Source of the DNA: UBA6398 sp963644855
GTDB taxonomy: Bacteria; Bacteroidota; Bacteroidia; Bacteroidales; Bacteroidaceae
Assembly: GCA_963644855.1 (NCBI GenBank)
Contig: CAVIQL010000009.1
Span: forward strand, 17,014 to 81,013
DNA length: 64,000 nt
Direction: 5' to 3'
This document shows positions 15,731 to 23,347 of this stretch, piece by piece (within the stretch, counting starts at the first letter, position 1; each line of letters starts with the position of its first letter). The notes under the pieces were generated by a model. That model was not told the DNA's origin and ran no database searches. It was given only the letters and a program-made list of their open reading frames with translations. The position numbers and the translations under genes are program-made.

Positions 15731-16668
15731 TTGTCCGAAAAATTAGACTCCTTTTCGTTTCTACGCTCTATCTTTTCGGGCTCATCTTCATGGCGTCTTT
15801 TCCATCTGTTGTGCGTCCACAACCAATTGCGCGGGCTTCTGCGTATCATGGCCTCAAGCAATTGCATGTATTTGTCGGTAAGCTTGTAGTCGGGATACGA
15901 ATTGGGATCGTCGGTAATCTTTTCGAGCGAGCAATGATAGTATCCACGTTTCACACGCTCTACATTCGCAAAAAACACACTTGCTTTCACCTTCTTGGCA
16001 ATCCTTTCTGTGCCCGTGTAGACGGGAGTGTCCTGGTTTAGAAAGTCAACCCACTCGTGAATGTTCACCCATCGCGGTCCCTGGTCGGCAATAAAACCTA
16101 TCACAGTCTTTTTCTTGTCGCCACGCATGGTAATGATTCTTCTGAGAGCGTCTTTTTTGGGAATATTCTCCGATCCAAATCTTCCGCGAAGCTCCAACAT
16201 CAACCAATCAAAGAACTTGCTTTTCACAGGGTGGTAAAGCTGCCCACATTGCACCTTTTCGAGATTAAACCATTGGGGCATGGTGGAAATCCACTCCCAA
16301 TTGCAGAAATGCCCAAGGTAAATGAAACAAAATTGATGGGTTTCCAGAGATTCTTCAATGCACTCGTTGCCCGAAAAAGTCATTCTGCGCATAATTTCTT
16401 TGCGCGAAATCGATAGGAGTTTGAACATCTCCACAATATTGTCGCAAAAAGAATGATAGAAATCGCGTTCTATTTTCCGGCGTTCCGCCTCTGATTTTTC
16501 CGGGAAAGAGTTTCGTAAATTCTTGCGTACCGTTTTGCGACGATATTTTACCACATAGTACATTAATAAATAGAGAATGTCGCTCAACAAATAGATAACC
16601 CTGAAAGGCAAAAGCGACAACGCGTAAATTATATTGCGCAACAATGGAAAGACAAACTTCTTCATCAT
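15724..16668 (-). CDS. Lysophospholipid/lipid A acyltransferase (LpxL/HtrB family)
   Basis: 314 residues with an N-terminal membrane anchor (residues ~10-40) and the LpxL/HtrB acyltransferase fold: IYLGHFCNWEWIS carries the catalytic H-x4-E motif, followed by QLYHPVKSKFFDWLM and the IGFIADQGPRW segment, both typical of late lipid A acyltransferases. It acts at the cytoplasmic face of the inner membrane, adding a secondary acyl chain to lipid A or a related lipid. It overlaps the GT9 gene upstream by 4 bp (ATGA), suggesting coupled translation and a shared role in cell-envelope lipid or LPS synthesis. Its final codons derive from the repeat element. Confidence 0.85.
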   Translation of the reverse strand: MMKKFVFPLLRNIIYALSLLPFRVIYLLSDILYLLMYYVVKYRRKTVRKNLRNSFPEKSEAERRKIERDFYHSFCDNIVEMFKLLSISRKEIMRRMTFSGNECIEESLETHQFCFIYLGHFCNWEWISTMPQWFNLEKVQCGQLYHPVKSKFFDWLMLELRGRFGSENIPKKDALRRIITMRGDKKKTVIGFIADQGPRWVNIHEWVDFLNQDTPVYTGTERIAKKVKASVFFANVERVKRGYYHCSLEKITDDPNSYPDYKLTDKYMQLLEAMIRRSPRNWLWTHNRWKRRHEDEPEKIERRNEKESNFSDKA

Positions 16669-17714
16669 TGTTCCGACAGTTTTCGCGTTTCCAAAGCCGT
16701 TTCCAATTTTTCTGCCACCCGGTTTGGATCAATACGACGTAGGCAAGCGTAATCGCCACGACGGCACTTCTTGTTTCCGAATACAGAGCACGGACGGCAT
16801 TCCATGGCTGTTTGTATAAAAGTGTCGGGAGTTTGTGCCCACGCGCTGAAACCTGCGGCTGGGTGAGTGGCTCCCCAAATAGAATATACCTTTACACCTA
16901 CGATTGAAGCCAGGTGCATGTTTGCCGAATCCATAGAAAGCATTACATCCATTCGGCTCATTACTCCCAATTCATCAATCATTCTTCCTTTTCCAACCAT
17001 TGAAATTACCGAAGGGTAGCGTTTCTCCCATTCTTCTGCCACACGCTGTTCTTCGTTTCCGCCGCCAAAAATAAAAATCTTGCGTTTAGGGTGTTTACAC
17101 AGCAGAGATACCACGTGTTCCATCAGTTCCACGGGATATATCTTGCCTTCGTGTTGCGCAAAGGGGGCTATTCCAATCCATTCGTTCTCGTTTTTTGCGC
17201 CCACTACCGCAGCCAGTGTTCCCACATCGCCTTCTTCGTCGCCGAAGATAGAGCGGAAATTTATCTCAAAGCTATATCCGAGTTTTCGAAACACCTCGTG
17301 GTAGCGTTGTGAAGAGGTTTTGAGTTGCACGAACTTCTTATGTTCTGCCCGTGTAAGCTCGCGTTTTTCTTTGCGTCCCTTGTTTATCACAGCTACAGGT
17401 ACTCCGGTCAGACGAAAGCGCATGTCCAGATATTTTGTGCGCAACACATCGTGAAGATCAGCCACTGCGTCGATTTCTTCTCGGCGCAACTCGCCAAACA
17501 AACGCTCCAAGCCGCGCAATCCGTCGTATTCTTTTAAATCTATGCCGTAGAAGCGTACGTTTGATGGCATATTTCCGAAGAGCGCACTCCATTTTTCGCG
17601 TGAAACTACCAGCACTTCGTCGTTAGGATAGGCCTCGGCGAGCGAATGTATTACGGGCACCGTCATTGCTACATCGCCAAGCGCAGAAAATCTTAATGCC
17701 AAAATTCGGGACAT
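16665..17714 (-). CDS. Glycosyltransferase family 9 (heptosyltransferase-like)
   Basis: 349 residues. The N-terminal ILALRFSALGDVAMTVPVIHSL is the GT9 signature for the ADP-heptose LPS transferase superfamily. The C-terminal donor-binding half shows IFIFGGGNEEQRVAEEW and the MLSMDSANMHLASIVGVKVYSIWGATHP stretch (D-S-x-x-M-H-x-A) that is conserved in WaaC/WaaF-like enzymes. The cysteines near the C-terminus (CRPCSVFGNKKCRRGDYACL) are also frequent in the family. It likely adds a sugar to the LPS inner core on the cytoplasmic face. First gene of a two-gene operon with the acyltransferase; exact donor not determinable. Confidence 0.85.
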   Translation of the reverse strand: MSRILALRFSALGDVAMTVPVIHSLAEAYPNDEVLVVSREKWSALFGNMPSNVRFYGIDLKEYDGLRGLERLFGELRREEIDAVADLHDVLRTKYLDMRFRLTGVPVAVINKGRKEKRELTRAEHKKFVQLKTSSQRYHEVFRKLGYSFEINFRSIFGDEEGDVGTLAAVVGAKNENEWIGIAPFAQHEGKIYPVELMEHVVSLLCKHPKRKIFIFGGGNEEQRVAEEWEKRYPSVISMVGKGRMIDELGVMSRMDVMLSMDSANMHLASIVGVKVYSIWGATHPAAGFSAWAQTPDTFIQTAMECRPCSVFGNKKCRRGDYACLRRIDPNRVAEKLETALETRKLSEQ

Positions 17715-17769
17715 GCTGGTTGGAGTTGCTTAAAGGGTAGTTCTTGTGGATTTGAAGAAAGACTATGTG

Positions 17770-17777
17770 CAAAATTA
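17770..17777 (-). promoter_or_regulatory. -7 promoter box of the GT9-acyltransferase operon
   Basis: CAAAATTA on the plus strand reads TAATTTTG on the minus strand, matching TAnnTTTG, 56 bp upstream of the GT9 start. Confidence 0.6.
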
Positions 17778-17844
17778 CGCTTTTCCCACCGCATTGGCAA
17801 ATAACATGGTATAATTTTGCCCATTGGGTGGTAGGCATCAGCTA

Positions 17845-19452
17845 TCAGGGTTGCGCAGACAGGCTTTTTTCGATTTCCACGAATTTTTCCATTACTTTTG
17901 CCGCATCTACGTTTTGCACATCAGCTTGGTGTAAATCTATTGCCTGACATGCTGCAAGCGCTGCGCTTTCGCCGAGCACCATAAACACGGGTTCCATTCT
18001 TATTGAGCCGTATGCGATGTGTGAAGCCGAGAGACATACGGGCACAAGCACATTGTCGGCTTCGCCGCGTTTGGGAACGATTGCGCCATATCCCACGGCG
18101 TAGGGACCGGGTATGTGGATTTCCACATTTCCCTCGTTTTTCACTTGTCCGTTCACCACATAGCGTCCGCTGTTGTGGGAATCCATTGTATAGGCTGCCC
18201 AACCTATTACATCAGGTGCGGTTTCGATGCCCTGACAGTTATATTGCGTCATTACATATCGCCCCACCATTCTGCGTGCCTCGCGTATGTAGAGTTGCGG
18301 AGTGAAATGCGACGATTCGAGATACTCATCTTTTGGCAGTCCCCACGTCAACATTTCGTTGCGTATCTTTTGCGGAATGCGCATGTCGTGTCCCACGAAA
18401 TAGAGCATGCCAAGAGTGTAGTCGCGATGGGCTTTGATTATGCTGTCGCGCTTTTGATAACTGCCTTCGGGGTATTCCCAGTTTGCGCCAATCATATCTG
18501 TGCTGAACCCATTGCGATTGTTTATGTCGGTCTTGTGGTTGGGCATTTTGTCCCAGGCAAATACATCGTTTAGGTCGTTCCATTCATATCCCTCGTGCAT
18601 TCTGAGCATGAGTTCATACATTTCTGGATTATAGTTGTCGGGTTTAGGAATATCAATACGGTTTTCGGGATCATCGGTGAGCGTTATGCGATAGTTGTAA
18701 GCCTGTATGTGATTGTCTCCGGTGCCTTGTCTTCCCATTTCTCCCTGCATTATTCCCCACAGAAGCCCGCTTGCAGGGTTGCCCTTGGTTTTATAAGGGT
18801 CGATGTTTGCGCCAAACTGATGGTTAACGGCTATTTGCACCCCATTGTAGGTCTCGCCGTATTTCTCATTACCTTCGCGCCCAACAGTATAGGATATACC
18901 GGCTTTTGCCATCAAGTCTCCCTCGTAGGAACAATCGATAAAAACCTTTGCTGTTACGATTTTGTGCATCTTGGTCGAGGCATTCTGCGAATTTTCGAGC
19001 GTAATGTTTTTCAGTATAGCCCCGTTTTTTGTACACCCAGCAATCCTGTAGTTCCGCAATATGGGCATCTCCGTTTCCTGAACATATTCATCGTATACGG
19101 CAAGCGCTACCTTGGGTTCAAACTTAAACACCGGCTCGTCTGTTCCGTAAATTTTTCCCACCTTGCGGTAAAAGTCGAGTGCATAGCCGCGTATGATATC
19201 GCGGTGTCCCACATCGGTAAATCCAAGACCGCCCGTGGTCATGCCGCCAATCCTTGCCGACGGTTCCACAAGCACCACGCTCTTGCCCTCTTTCAATGCC
19301 GTGTAGGCAGCAACAACTCCGCCAGAGGTGCCACCGTAAACACACACATCAACATCAATGTTGCGCGATTTCAAGTTAGTTTTCTGCGCCATTATAGGCA
19401 TAACTGTAAAAAATGCTATCAATATAGCAAATACCTTTCTGAGTTTCATCAC
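17845..19452 (-). CDS. Secreted FAD-dependent oxidoreductase (FAD_oxidored family)
   Basis: 535 residues with a signal peptide (KVFAILIAFFTVMPIMAQ). The Rossmann dinucleotide-binding motif VCVYGGTSGGVVAAYTAL starts near residue 37, and VVLVEPSARIGGMTTGGLG is the conserved stretch after strand 2; FIDCSYEGDLMAKAGISYTVGR is the second FAD contact typical of this family. The C-terminus closes with the LGESAALAACQAID FAD motif. Family members are periplasmic flavoproteins often found in polysaccharide-use regions, with substrate unassigned. Monocistronic, with a consensus promoter; no carbohydrate genes lie next to it. Confidence 0.8.
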   Translation of the reverse strand: MMKLRKVFAILIAFFTVMPIMAQKTNLKSRNIDVDVCVYGGTSGGVVAAYTALKEGKSVVLVEPSARIGGMTTGGLGFTDVGHRDIIRGYALDFYRKVGKIYGTDEPVFKFEPKVALAVYDEYVQETEMPILRNYRIAGCTKNGAILKNITLENSQNASTKMHKIVTAKVFIDCSYEGDLMAKAGISYTVGREGNEKYGETYNGVQIAVNHQFGANIDPYKTKGNPASGLLWGIMQGEMGRQGTGDNHIQAYNYRITLTDDPENRIDIPKPDNYNPEMYELMLRMHEGYEWNDLNDVFAWDKMPNHKTDINNRNGFSTDMIGANWEYPEGSYQKRDSIIKAHRDYTLGMLYFVGHDMRIPQKIRNEMLTWGLPKDEYLESSHFTPQLYIREARRMVGRYVMTQYNCQGIETAPDVIGWAAYTMDSHNSGRYVVNGQVKNEGNVEIHIPGPYAVGYGAIVPKRGEADNVLVPVCLSASHIAYGSIRMEPVFMVLGESAALAACQAIDLHQADVQNVDAAKVMEKFVEIEKSLSAQP

Positions 19453-19477
19453 AAATCCATGGTTTTAGCTTATGAAG

Positions 19478-19485
19478 CAAAGGTA
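19478..19485 (-). promoter_or_regulatory. -7 promoter box of the FAD oxidoreductase
   Basis: CAAAGGTA reads TACCTTTG on the minus strand, 26 bp upstream of the start codon at 19452. Confidence 0.65.
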
Positions 19486-19587
19486 AGCAGAAAAATTCAA
19501 ATGTAGTAGAGCGAAAATTCGGTATGCCTCTTAAAACGATATATTTGCTTGTAAAACAATCAGAAATAGACATTGCAAAAACTACAT

Positions 19588-19653
19588 GGCATATCGTTAA
19601 AATTCCAAGGCATCTAATTTAAATTATATCGGACCTTGTTTTTACGAGATGCC
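19588..19653. repeat. Intergenic 21-bp-phased element, copy 5 (AT-type)
   Basis: Left end GGCATATCGTTAAAATTCC, a CATCTAATTTAAATTATATCGGACC centre read as two units, and right end TTGTTTTTACGAGATGCC, an inverted match of the left end. It is colinear with copy 1. It lies 37 bp from the 3' end of the restriction-modification operon, and its right flank is repeated on the other side of that operon (23230-23254). Confidence 0.75.
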
Positions 19654-19674
19654 TTGTGGTTTTTGTGGCGTTGT
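19651..19674. repeat. Flanking repeat, left side of the restriction-modification island
   Basis: GCCTTGTGGTTTTTGTGGCG matches GCCGTGTGGTTTTTATGGCG at 23230-23249 in 18 of 20 positions, in the same orientation, on the two sides of the AT-rich operon. The sequence is the outer right flank of the repeat element. Confidence 0.55.
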
Positions 19675-19690
19675 TTTCCTATTATCAAAA

Positions 19691-21085
19691 TTATTTCCAA
19701 TAATCAAGTAAATTAAAAATAGCTCGTCTGAATAGTTTTGGGGCTTTTATTCCGAGTACTAATTTTCCTTGTAGATTCAACAAGAAACCTATTTGTATTT
19801 CCGATATTTTTTCTTGATTACTGCCATATAAAACCACAGTACGTATTACTTTAAATAGAGGATATGATGGTTTTATGTAAAGTTCGTCAAAGGCATCATA
19901 CCATTGCAATTTATCAATACCCTTTCCGCGGTTTTCATACGTTTTCCCCTCTATGGTTATAATCTCAGTGTCTTTTATATCTATCAGAACCAAGTCAGGT
20001 ATAGAAACAATCTTGTTTTTATTGCCAGCTTTATATGCTGCACTATCAGTATATTTTACAAGCGGAATATGTTCCCCTTTTGATGTAACAAAATAGCCTT
20101 TTTCGCAACCAGCGTGGTTTTCAAAAATAGAATAACTCTCTGTAAAATTCTCTACAATGATATGTATAAAAATAGTAGCAAGTTTTTCACCGGTAGTGTC
20201 ATAATGCCAATATTTTACAGGCATTGTAACTTGTGGGATACTTAGCCCTTGTAATTTTATGTCCAATAAATTTGATATGAGAACGAATTTGTTTTTATTT
20301 CCAATCTGATTTTGTATGAGCCCATGCTGGGTTATTTCTATTTTCCTTTGCCATCCGAGTTTACGAAGTGCTGCACAAATCACACTTAATGCCCCAATGT
20401 TCGGATCATGAGCAAGTCTGCCGTTTTTGACAAGCCTACCAGATACTTCAATCTTATTGTCATGTTTACTTATTGTGATCGGAGTATTACTGTGTGATGG
20501 AGATTTCATTTGAGCTTTAACTTCAATGATCTCATCCACACTTTCAAATGCTTTAAAAACATTTTCATCAAGTTTTTTACCGATAATATCAATACCGAGT
20601 GTACGCATTAATTTCGTACCAAAGATATATGTTGCTGTCGGTATCTTCTTTTGTTCCACTTGTAACGCATACAACATTATCAGTTTAGTGTTGGGATAGA
20701 AATATGAGGTAAAGACAAACTTAGAACATCGTTGATAAACTCCTGTATTTCGGCTTTCTTTATCATCAGTCTTTGTTTCTTCAATAGCATATAAGGGGGT
20801 ATCGTTTTGCTTAGGCATACTATTTTGATAGAATACGAGAAAATCAACAAAACTTGAGTATCCCGAAACAATTTTCACAAATATCTTATCTACTTTCGCA
20901 CATTTGAATCCTATAACTTCGTACACGAAATTAAAGTAATGCTTCTCGTCTAATAATGGAATGATCCTAATTTTGTCTGCGAAGAACCCACAATATTTAT
21001 CCTTTGCGAAATAAGCAAAGATCATTTGTAAGACTTTATTCTTGGGGCGTTCTTCTGTGAGAATCCATAAGTTTTTACTGATCAT
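19691..21085 (-). CDS. Putative type II restriction endonuclease with two nuclease-like sites
   Basis: 464 residues, third gene of a three-gene operon after two adenine methyltransferases, which is the main reason for the call. Two PD-(D/E)XK-type motifs are visible: SFVDFLVFY...YAIEETK with D81 and E103-x-K105, and IPDLVLIDI...TIEGK with P363-D364 and E379-x-K381. A single chain with two nuclease centres would fit enzymes that cut the two strands of an asymmetric site separately (compare BsmI/Mva1269I). I do not recognise the family by name. The coding sequence is markedly AT-rich compared with the neighbouring core genes, suggesting transfer. The gene starts 21 bp after the methyltransferase stop. 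The recognition site cannot be read from sequence. Confidence 0.7.
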   Translation of the reverse strand: MISKNLWILTEERPKNKVLQMIFAYFAKDKYCGFFADKIRIIPLLDEKHYFNFVYEVIGFKCAKVDKIFVKIVSGYSSFVDFLVFYQNSMPKQNDTPLYAIEETKTDDKESRNTGVYQRCSKFVFTSYFYPNTKLIMLYALQVEQKKIPTATYIFGTKLMRTLGIDIIGKKLDENVFKAFESVDEIIEVKAQMKSPSHSNTPITISKHDNKIEVSGRLVKNGRLAHDPNIGALSVICAALRKLGWQRKIEITQHGLIQNQIGNKNKFVLISNLLDIKLQGLSIPQVTMPVKYWHYDTTGEKLATIFIHIIVENFTESYSIFENHAGCEKGYFVTSKGEHIPLVKYTDSAAYKAGNKNKIVSIPDLVLIDIKDTEIITIEGKTYENRGKGIDKLQWYDAFDELYIKPSYPLFKVIRTVVLYGSNQEKISEIQIGFLLNLQGKLVLGIKAPKLFRRAIFNLLDYWK

Positions 21086-21106
21086 GATAAGATTTATTTT
21101 AATAGG

Positions 21107-22177
21107 TTATGATTCTCGAAACAATATGTACAATTGTTCAAACACACATCTTTTTGAATTGGAAAGTCCATTGTTATTACTTTTATATCGGGCGTATTGG
21201 AACTGTTCTAATTTTACTTTGCCGTATTTTGATAAAACAGAAATGATACTTTCTTGTGGCATGATTCCCTCTGAATTATAACTCAGCACAAGATATTTAT
21301 ATTGTGCTTTTTGGGCTATAATTTCCAAATCTCGCAAAGCTGTTTTTGAATTGCAAAAACTTGATTTCTCACAACAATATTCCCTCATTCCCGTTATTCC
21401 TTTTATTATGGGATTGTCGTATTTAGCTATGGTTTCAAGCACATGGTAATTTGGTAAATATTGTCGTGAATTATATGGTGGGTCGAGGTAAAGAATATCA
21501 ACGTCTATTTTTTTGAGCAATTCCATACTATCTGTATTGTAAACTATATTAGATTGCTTGTTAAGATGAAGTTTAATAGGGCGTAAATAAAATCGTTTTA
21601 TAGCTCTCGGATCCCATTTCTTGTGAAAAGCGGCATATACTCCTGCTACATTAGAATAAAGAGATACGCTTTCGATAAGACATGAAAGCAATATATAGTA
21701 CTCATTTTCCGTTATAAGTTCTTTTGTTTTCCATTCTTCAATTTTTAGTCTTATTGCATCTATACGTTTACCATTCTCACTGCTGAAATACATTCGTGGT
21801 TGTTGAAGATGTTGCGTACCATCTGGAGTATAATTACTATATATAAAGCCAATGACATCGTCTATTTCATTTAGATAAGATATAACATCATCAAGAGGGG
21901 TAGAGAAAAGGTTATTGTTTGTTTTTATATTATAGAGGAAGGATTGTAGTTTCTTAAAAGTTGGTTCTTCATTATTTTCTATGTATGCTTTTTGTAGACA
22001 ATACGACACATACATGATATCAGAAGAATAGATTACGTATCCGAGATCTTTATAAAATCTTGCTACGTTTGTGGTACCAGAGAAAAAATCAAAAAAAGAC
22101 TTTCCTATAACATCATTATTTTTTAGTATTTGGTGGATTTTCTCTATTATGTTTTCCTTGTTTCCTATATATCTCAT
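21107..22177 (-). CDS. D12-class DNA adenine-N6 methyltransferase (second of pair)
   Basis: 356 residues. The N-terminal MRYIGNKENIIEKIHQIL matches the YIGNK/YxGGK opening of Dam-like D12 methyltransferases; FFDFFSGTTNVARF is the AdoMet-binding motif I (F-x-G-x) and ILYLDPPYNSRQY the catalytic DPPY motif IV. It methylates adenine in host DNA, protecting it from the partner nuclease. The start ATG overlaps the stop of the first methyltransferase by 4 bp. Two separate D12 methyltransferases in one system usually mean that the recognition site is asymmetric, each enzyme modifying one strand. AT-rich codon usage is unlike the core genes around it. Confidence 0.9.
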   Translation of the reverse strand: MRYIGNKENIIEKIHQILKNNDVIGKSFFDFFSGTTNVARFYKDLGYVIYSSDIMYVSYCLQKAYIENNEEPTFKKLQSFLYNIKTNNNLFSTPLDDVISYLNEIDDVIGFIYSNYTPDGTQHLQQPRMYFSSENGKRIDAIRLKIEEWKTKELITENEYYILLSCLIESVSLYSNVAGVYAAFHKKWDPRAIKRFYLRPIKLHLNKQSNIVYNTDSMELLKKIDVDILYLDPPYNSRQYLPNYHVLETIAKYDNPIIKGITGMREYCCEKSSFCNSKTALRDLEIIAQKAQYKYLVLSYNSEGIMPQESIISVLSKYGKVKLEQFQYARYKSNNNGLSNSKRCVFEQLYILFRES

Positions 22178-23142
22178 ATGGTTGGTTCGCTTACGAAAAA
22201 ATTAAGGGTAGGTTGGTAATTGGTTACTAATACTTCGTCTGTCGAGTCTTTTTTTCTATTAATTATATGGTAATTGGAATTCGAATAGTCTTTATGGAGA
22301 TGGGTAATAATGAAGTTATTTTTTTCTATCCAATTAACAAGTAGATGATTGTGGTTGGCTTTATGAGTAAGCACGTTCGACAATCCAAATTTTACACCTT
22401 TGTTGTTGAGTGATGAAAGAATTTCAAGCAATAGAAGTTCTTCTTTTTCACTCCAACCACTAAATCCCCGTTTACCATCGTTGTATGTTCCTGTAGTTAT
22501 CAGATATGGTGGATCACAATAAACATAATCGTTCTCGTTTAGGTTGGAAAAGTCGTAATTTGTGAATTCTTTACAACAAAACTTGGCTTTTTTCTTATGA
22601 ATAGCTTTGAGAAATTCGTTTAGATTATATTTCATTCGACTGTTATAGCAACTACGGTCTTTCCCGAAAGGATTGTTGAATTTATGCGAATTGTTAAATC
22701 GTATTTGATGGTTAAAAGAATATGCCGTGAGCACAAACAAGTCCAAAGGGTTTCGTTGAGAGTTGTAAAGTTCTCGTATTTTTCTATAACCTTCTTCGTT
22801 TGTCAAAGACAAATTAAAAAGTGCGATTTGGTTTTCTATATGGGTAAAGATATAATCAGGATCATGCGTCTGAAATTCGTGATAAAGATCAATTAGATAA
22901 GAAAGATTGTCGTTGAAGACAATAAACTGTGCTTCTGTATTGATTCCTACATTGCATCCGCCGCAAAACAAATCGACAAAAGTGTGTATGTTTTTAGGGA
23001 ATAAGGGCAATAGTTGTGGCAATAATTTAAATTTTCCCCCAATATAATTTAAAGGAGAACATACATATTTTTTTGAATCACTATTGTTTCTGACAAAATC
23101 AAAATGTGATGGCTTATTTGTAGAATAACTAAGCGTTTGCAT
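22174..23142 (-). CDS. D12-class DNA adenine-N6 methyltransferase (first of pair)
   Basis: 322 residues. I chose the ATG at 23142, because an earlier TTG at 23169 lies inside the promoter box. SPLNYIGGKFKLLPQLLPLF is the D12 N-terminal signature, VDLFCGGCNVGIN motif I, and YVYCDPPYLITTGTYND the DPPY catalytic motif; the GFSGWSEKEELLLLEIL stretch after it is also usual for the class. It is the first gene of the restriction-modification operon, so methylation can precede nuclease synthesis. The two methyltransferases are distant paralogues rather than recent duplicates. Low GC as in the rest of the island. Confidence 0.9.
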   Translation of the reverse strand: MQTLSYSTNKPSHFDFVRNNSDSKKYVCSPLNYIGGKFKLLPQLLPLFPKNIHTFVDLFCGGCNVGINTEAQFIVFNDNLSYLIDLYHEFQTHDPDYIFTHIENQIALFNLSLTNEEGYRKIRELYNSQRNPLDLFVLTAYSFNHQIRFNNSHKFNNPFGKDRSCYNSRMKYNLNEFLKAIHKKKAKFCCKEFTNYDFSNLNENDYVYCDPPYLITTGTYNDGKRGFSGWSEKEELLLLEILSSLNNKGVKFGLSNVLTHKANHNHLLVNWIEKNNFIITHLHKDYSNSNYHIINRKKDSTDEVLVTNYQPTLNFFVSEPTI

Positions 23143-23166
23143 TTTTAGGAAAACGTTATACTTACG

Positions 23167-23174
23167 CAAAGTTA
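23167..23174 (-). promoter_or_regulatory. -7 promoter box of the restriction-modification operon
   Basis: CAAAGTTA reads TAACTTTG on the minus strand, 25 bp upstream of the ATG at 23142. It rules out the TTG start at 23169. Confidence 0.65.
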
Positions 23175-23229
23175 CAATTTAATCAGCAAATAAATCGCTG
23201 TTTATAGGTTGCTATAAATTAATTTTGAA

Positions 23230-23254
23230 GCCGTGTGGTTTTTATGGCGCGTTG
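23230..23254. repeat. Flanking repeat, right side of the restriction-modification island
   Basis: GCCGTGTGGTTTTTATGGCG repeats 19651-19670 with two mismatches, and the next bases (CGTTG against TTG) also resemble each other. It is the outer flank of an element right end, with no complete element beside it. Confidence 0.55.
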
Positions 23255-23267
23255 GGTAGGGAGACGA

Positions 23268-23300
23268 AGAAATCCCATGCAGAACCTGCATGGGATTTCT
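23268..23300 (-). terminator. Hairpin after the 1192-residue secreted protein
   Basis: AGAAATCCCATGCAG (23268-23282) pairs perfectly with CTGCATGGGATTTCT (23286-23300). It lies about 50 bp beyond the stop of the minus-strand gene; the T-run is short, so termination may be weak. The same hairpin, with one base pair changed, follows the paralogous gene at 52728-52758. Confidence 0.7.
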
Positions 23301-23347
23301 TTGGTGTATGCTTTTACGGCGAGAGCCGTAGAGCGTTCGGAATGTTT

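Noticed and set aside
18595..19506. Plus-strand ORF of 303 residues
   Set aside because: Antisense to the FAD oxidoreductase with a complete Rossmann motif; shadow frame.
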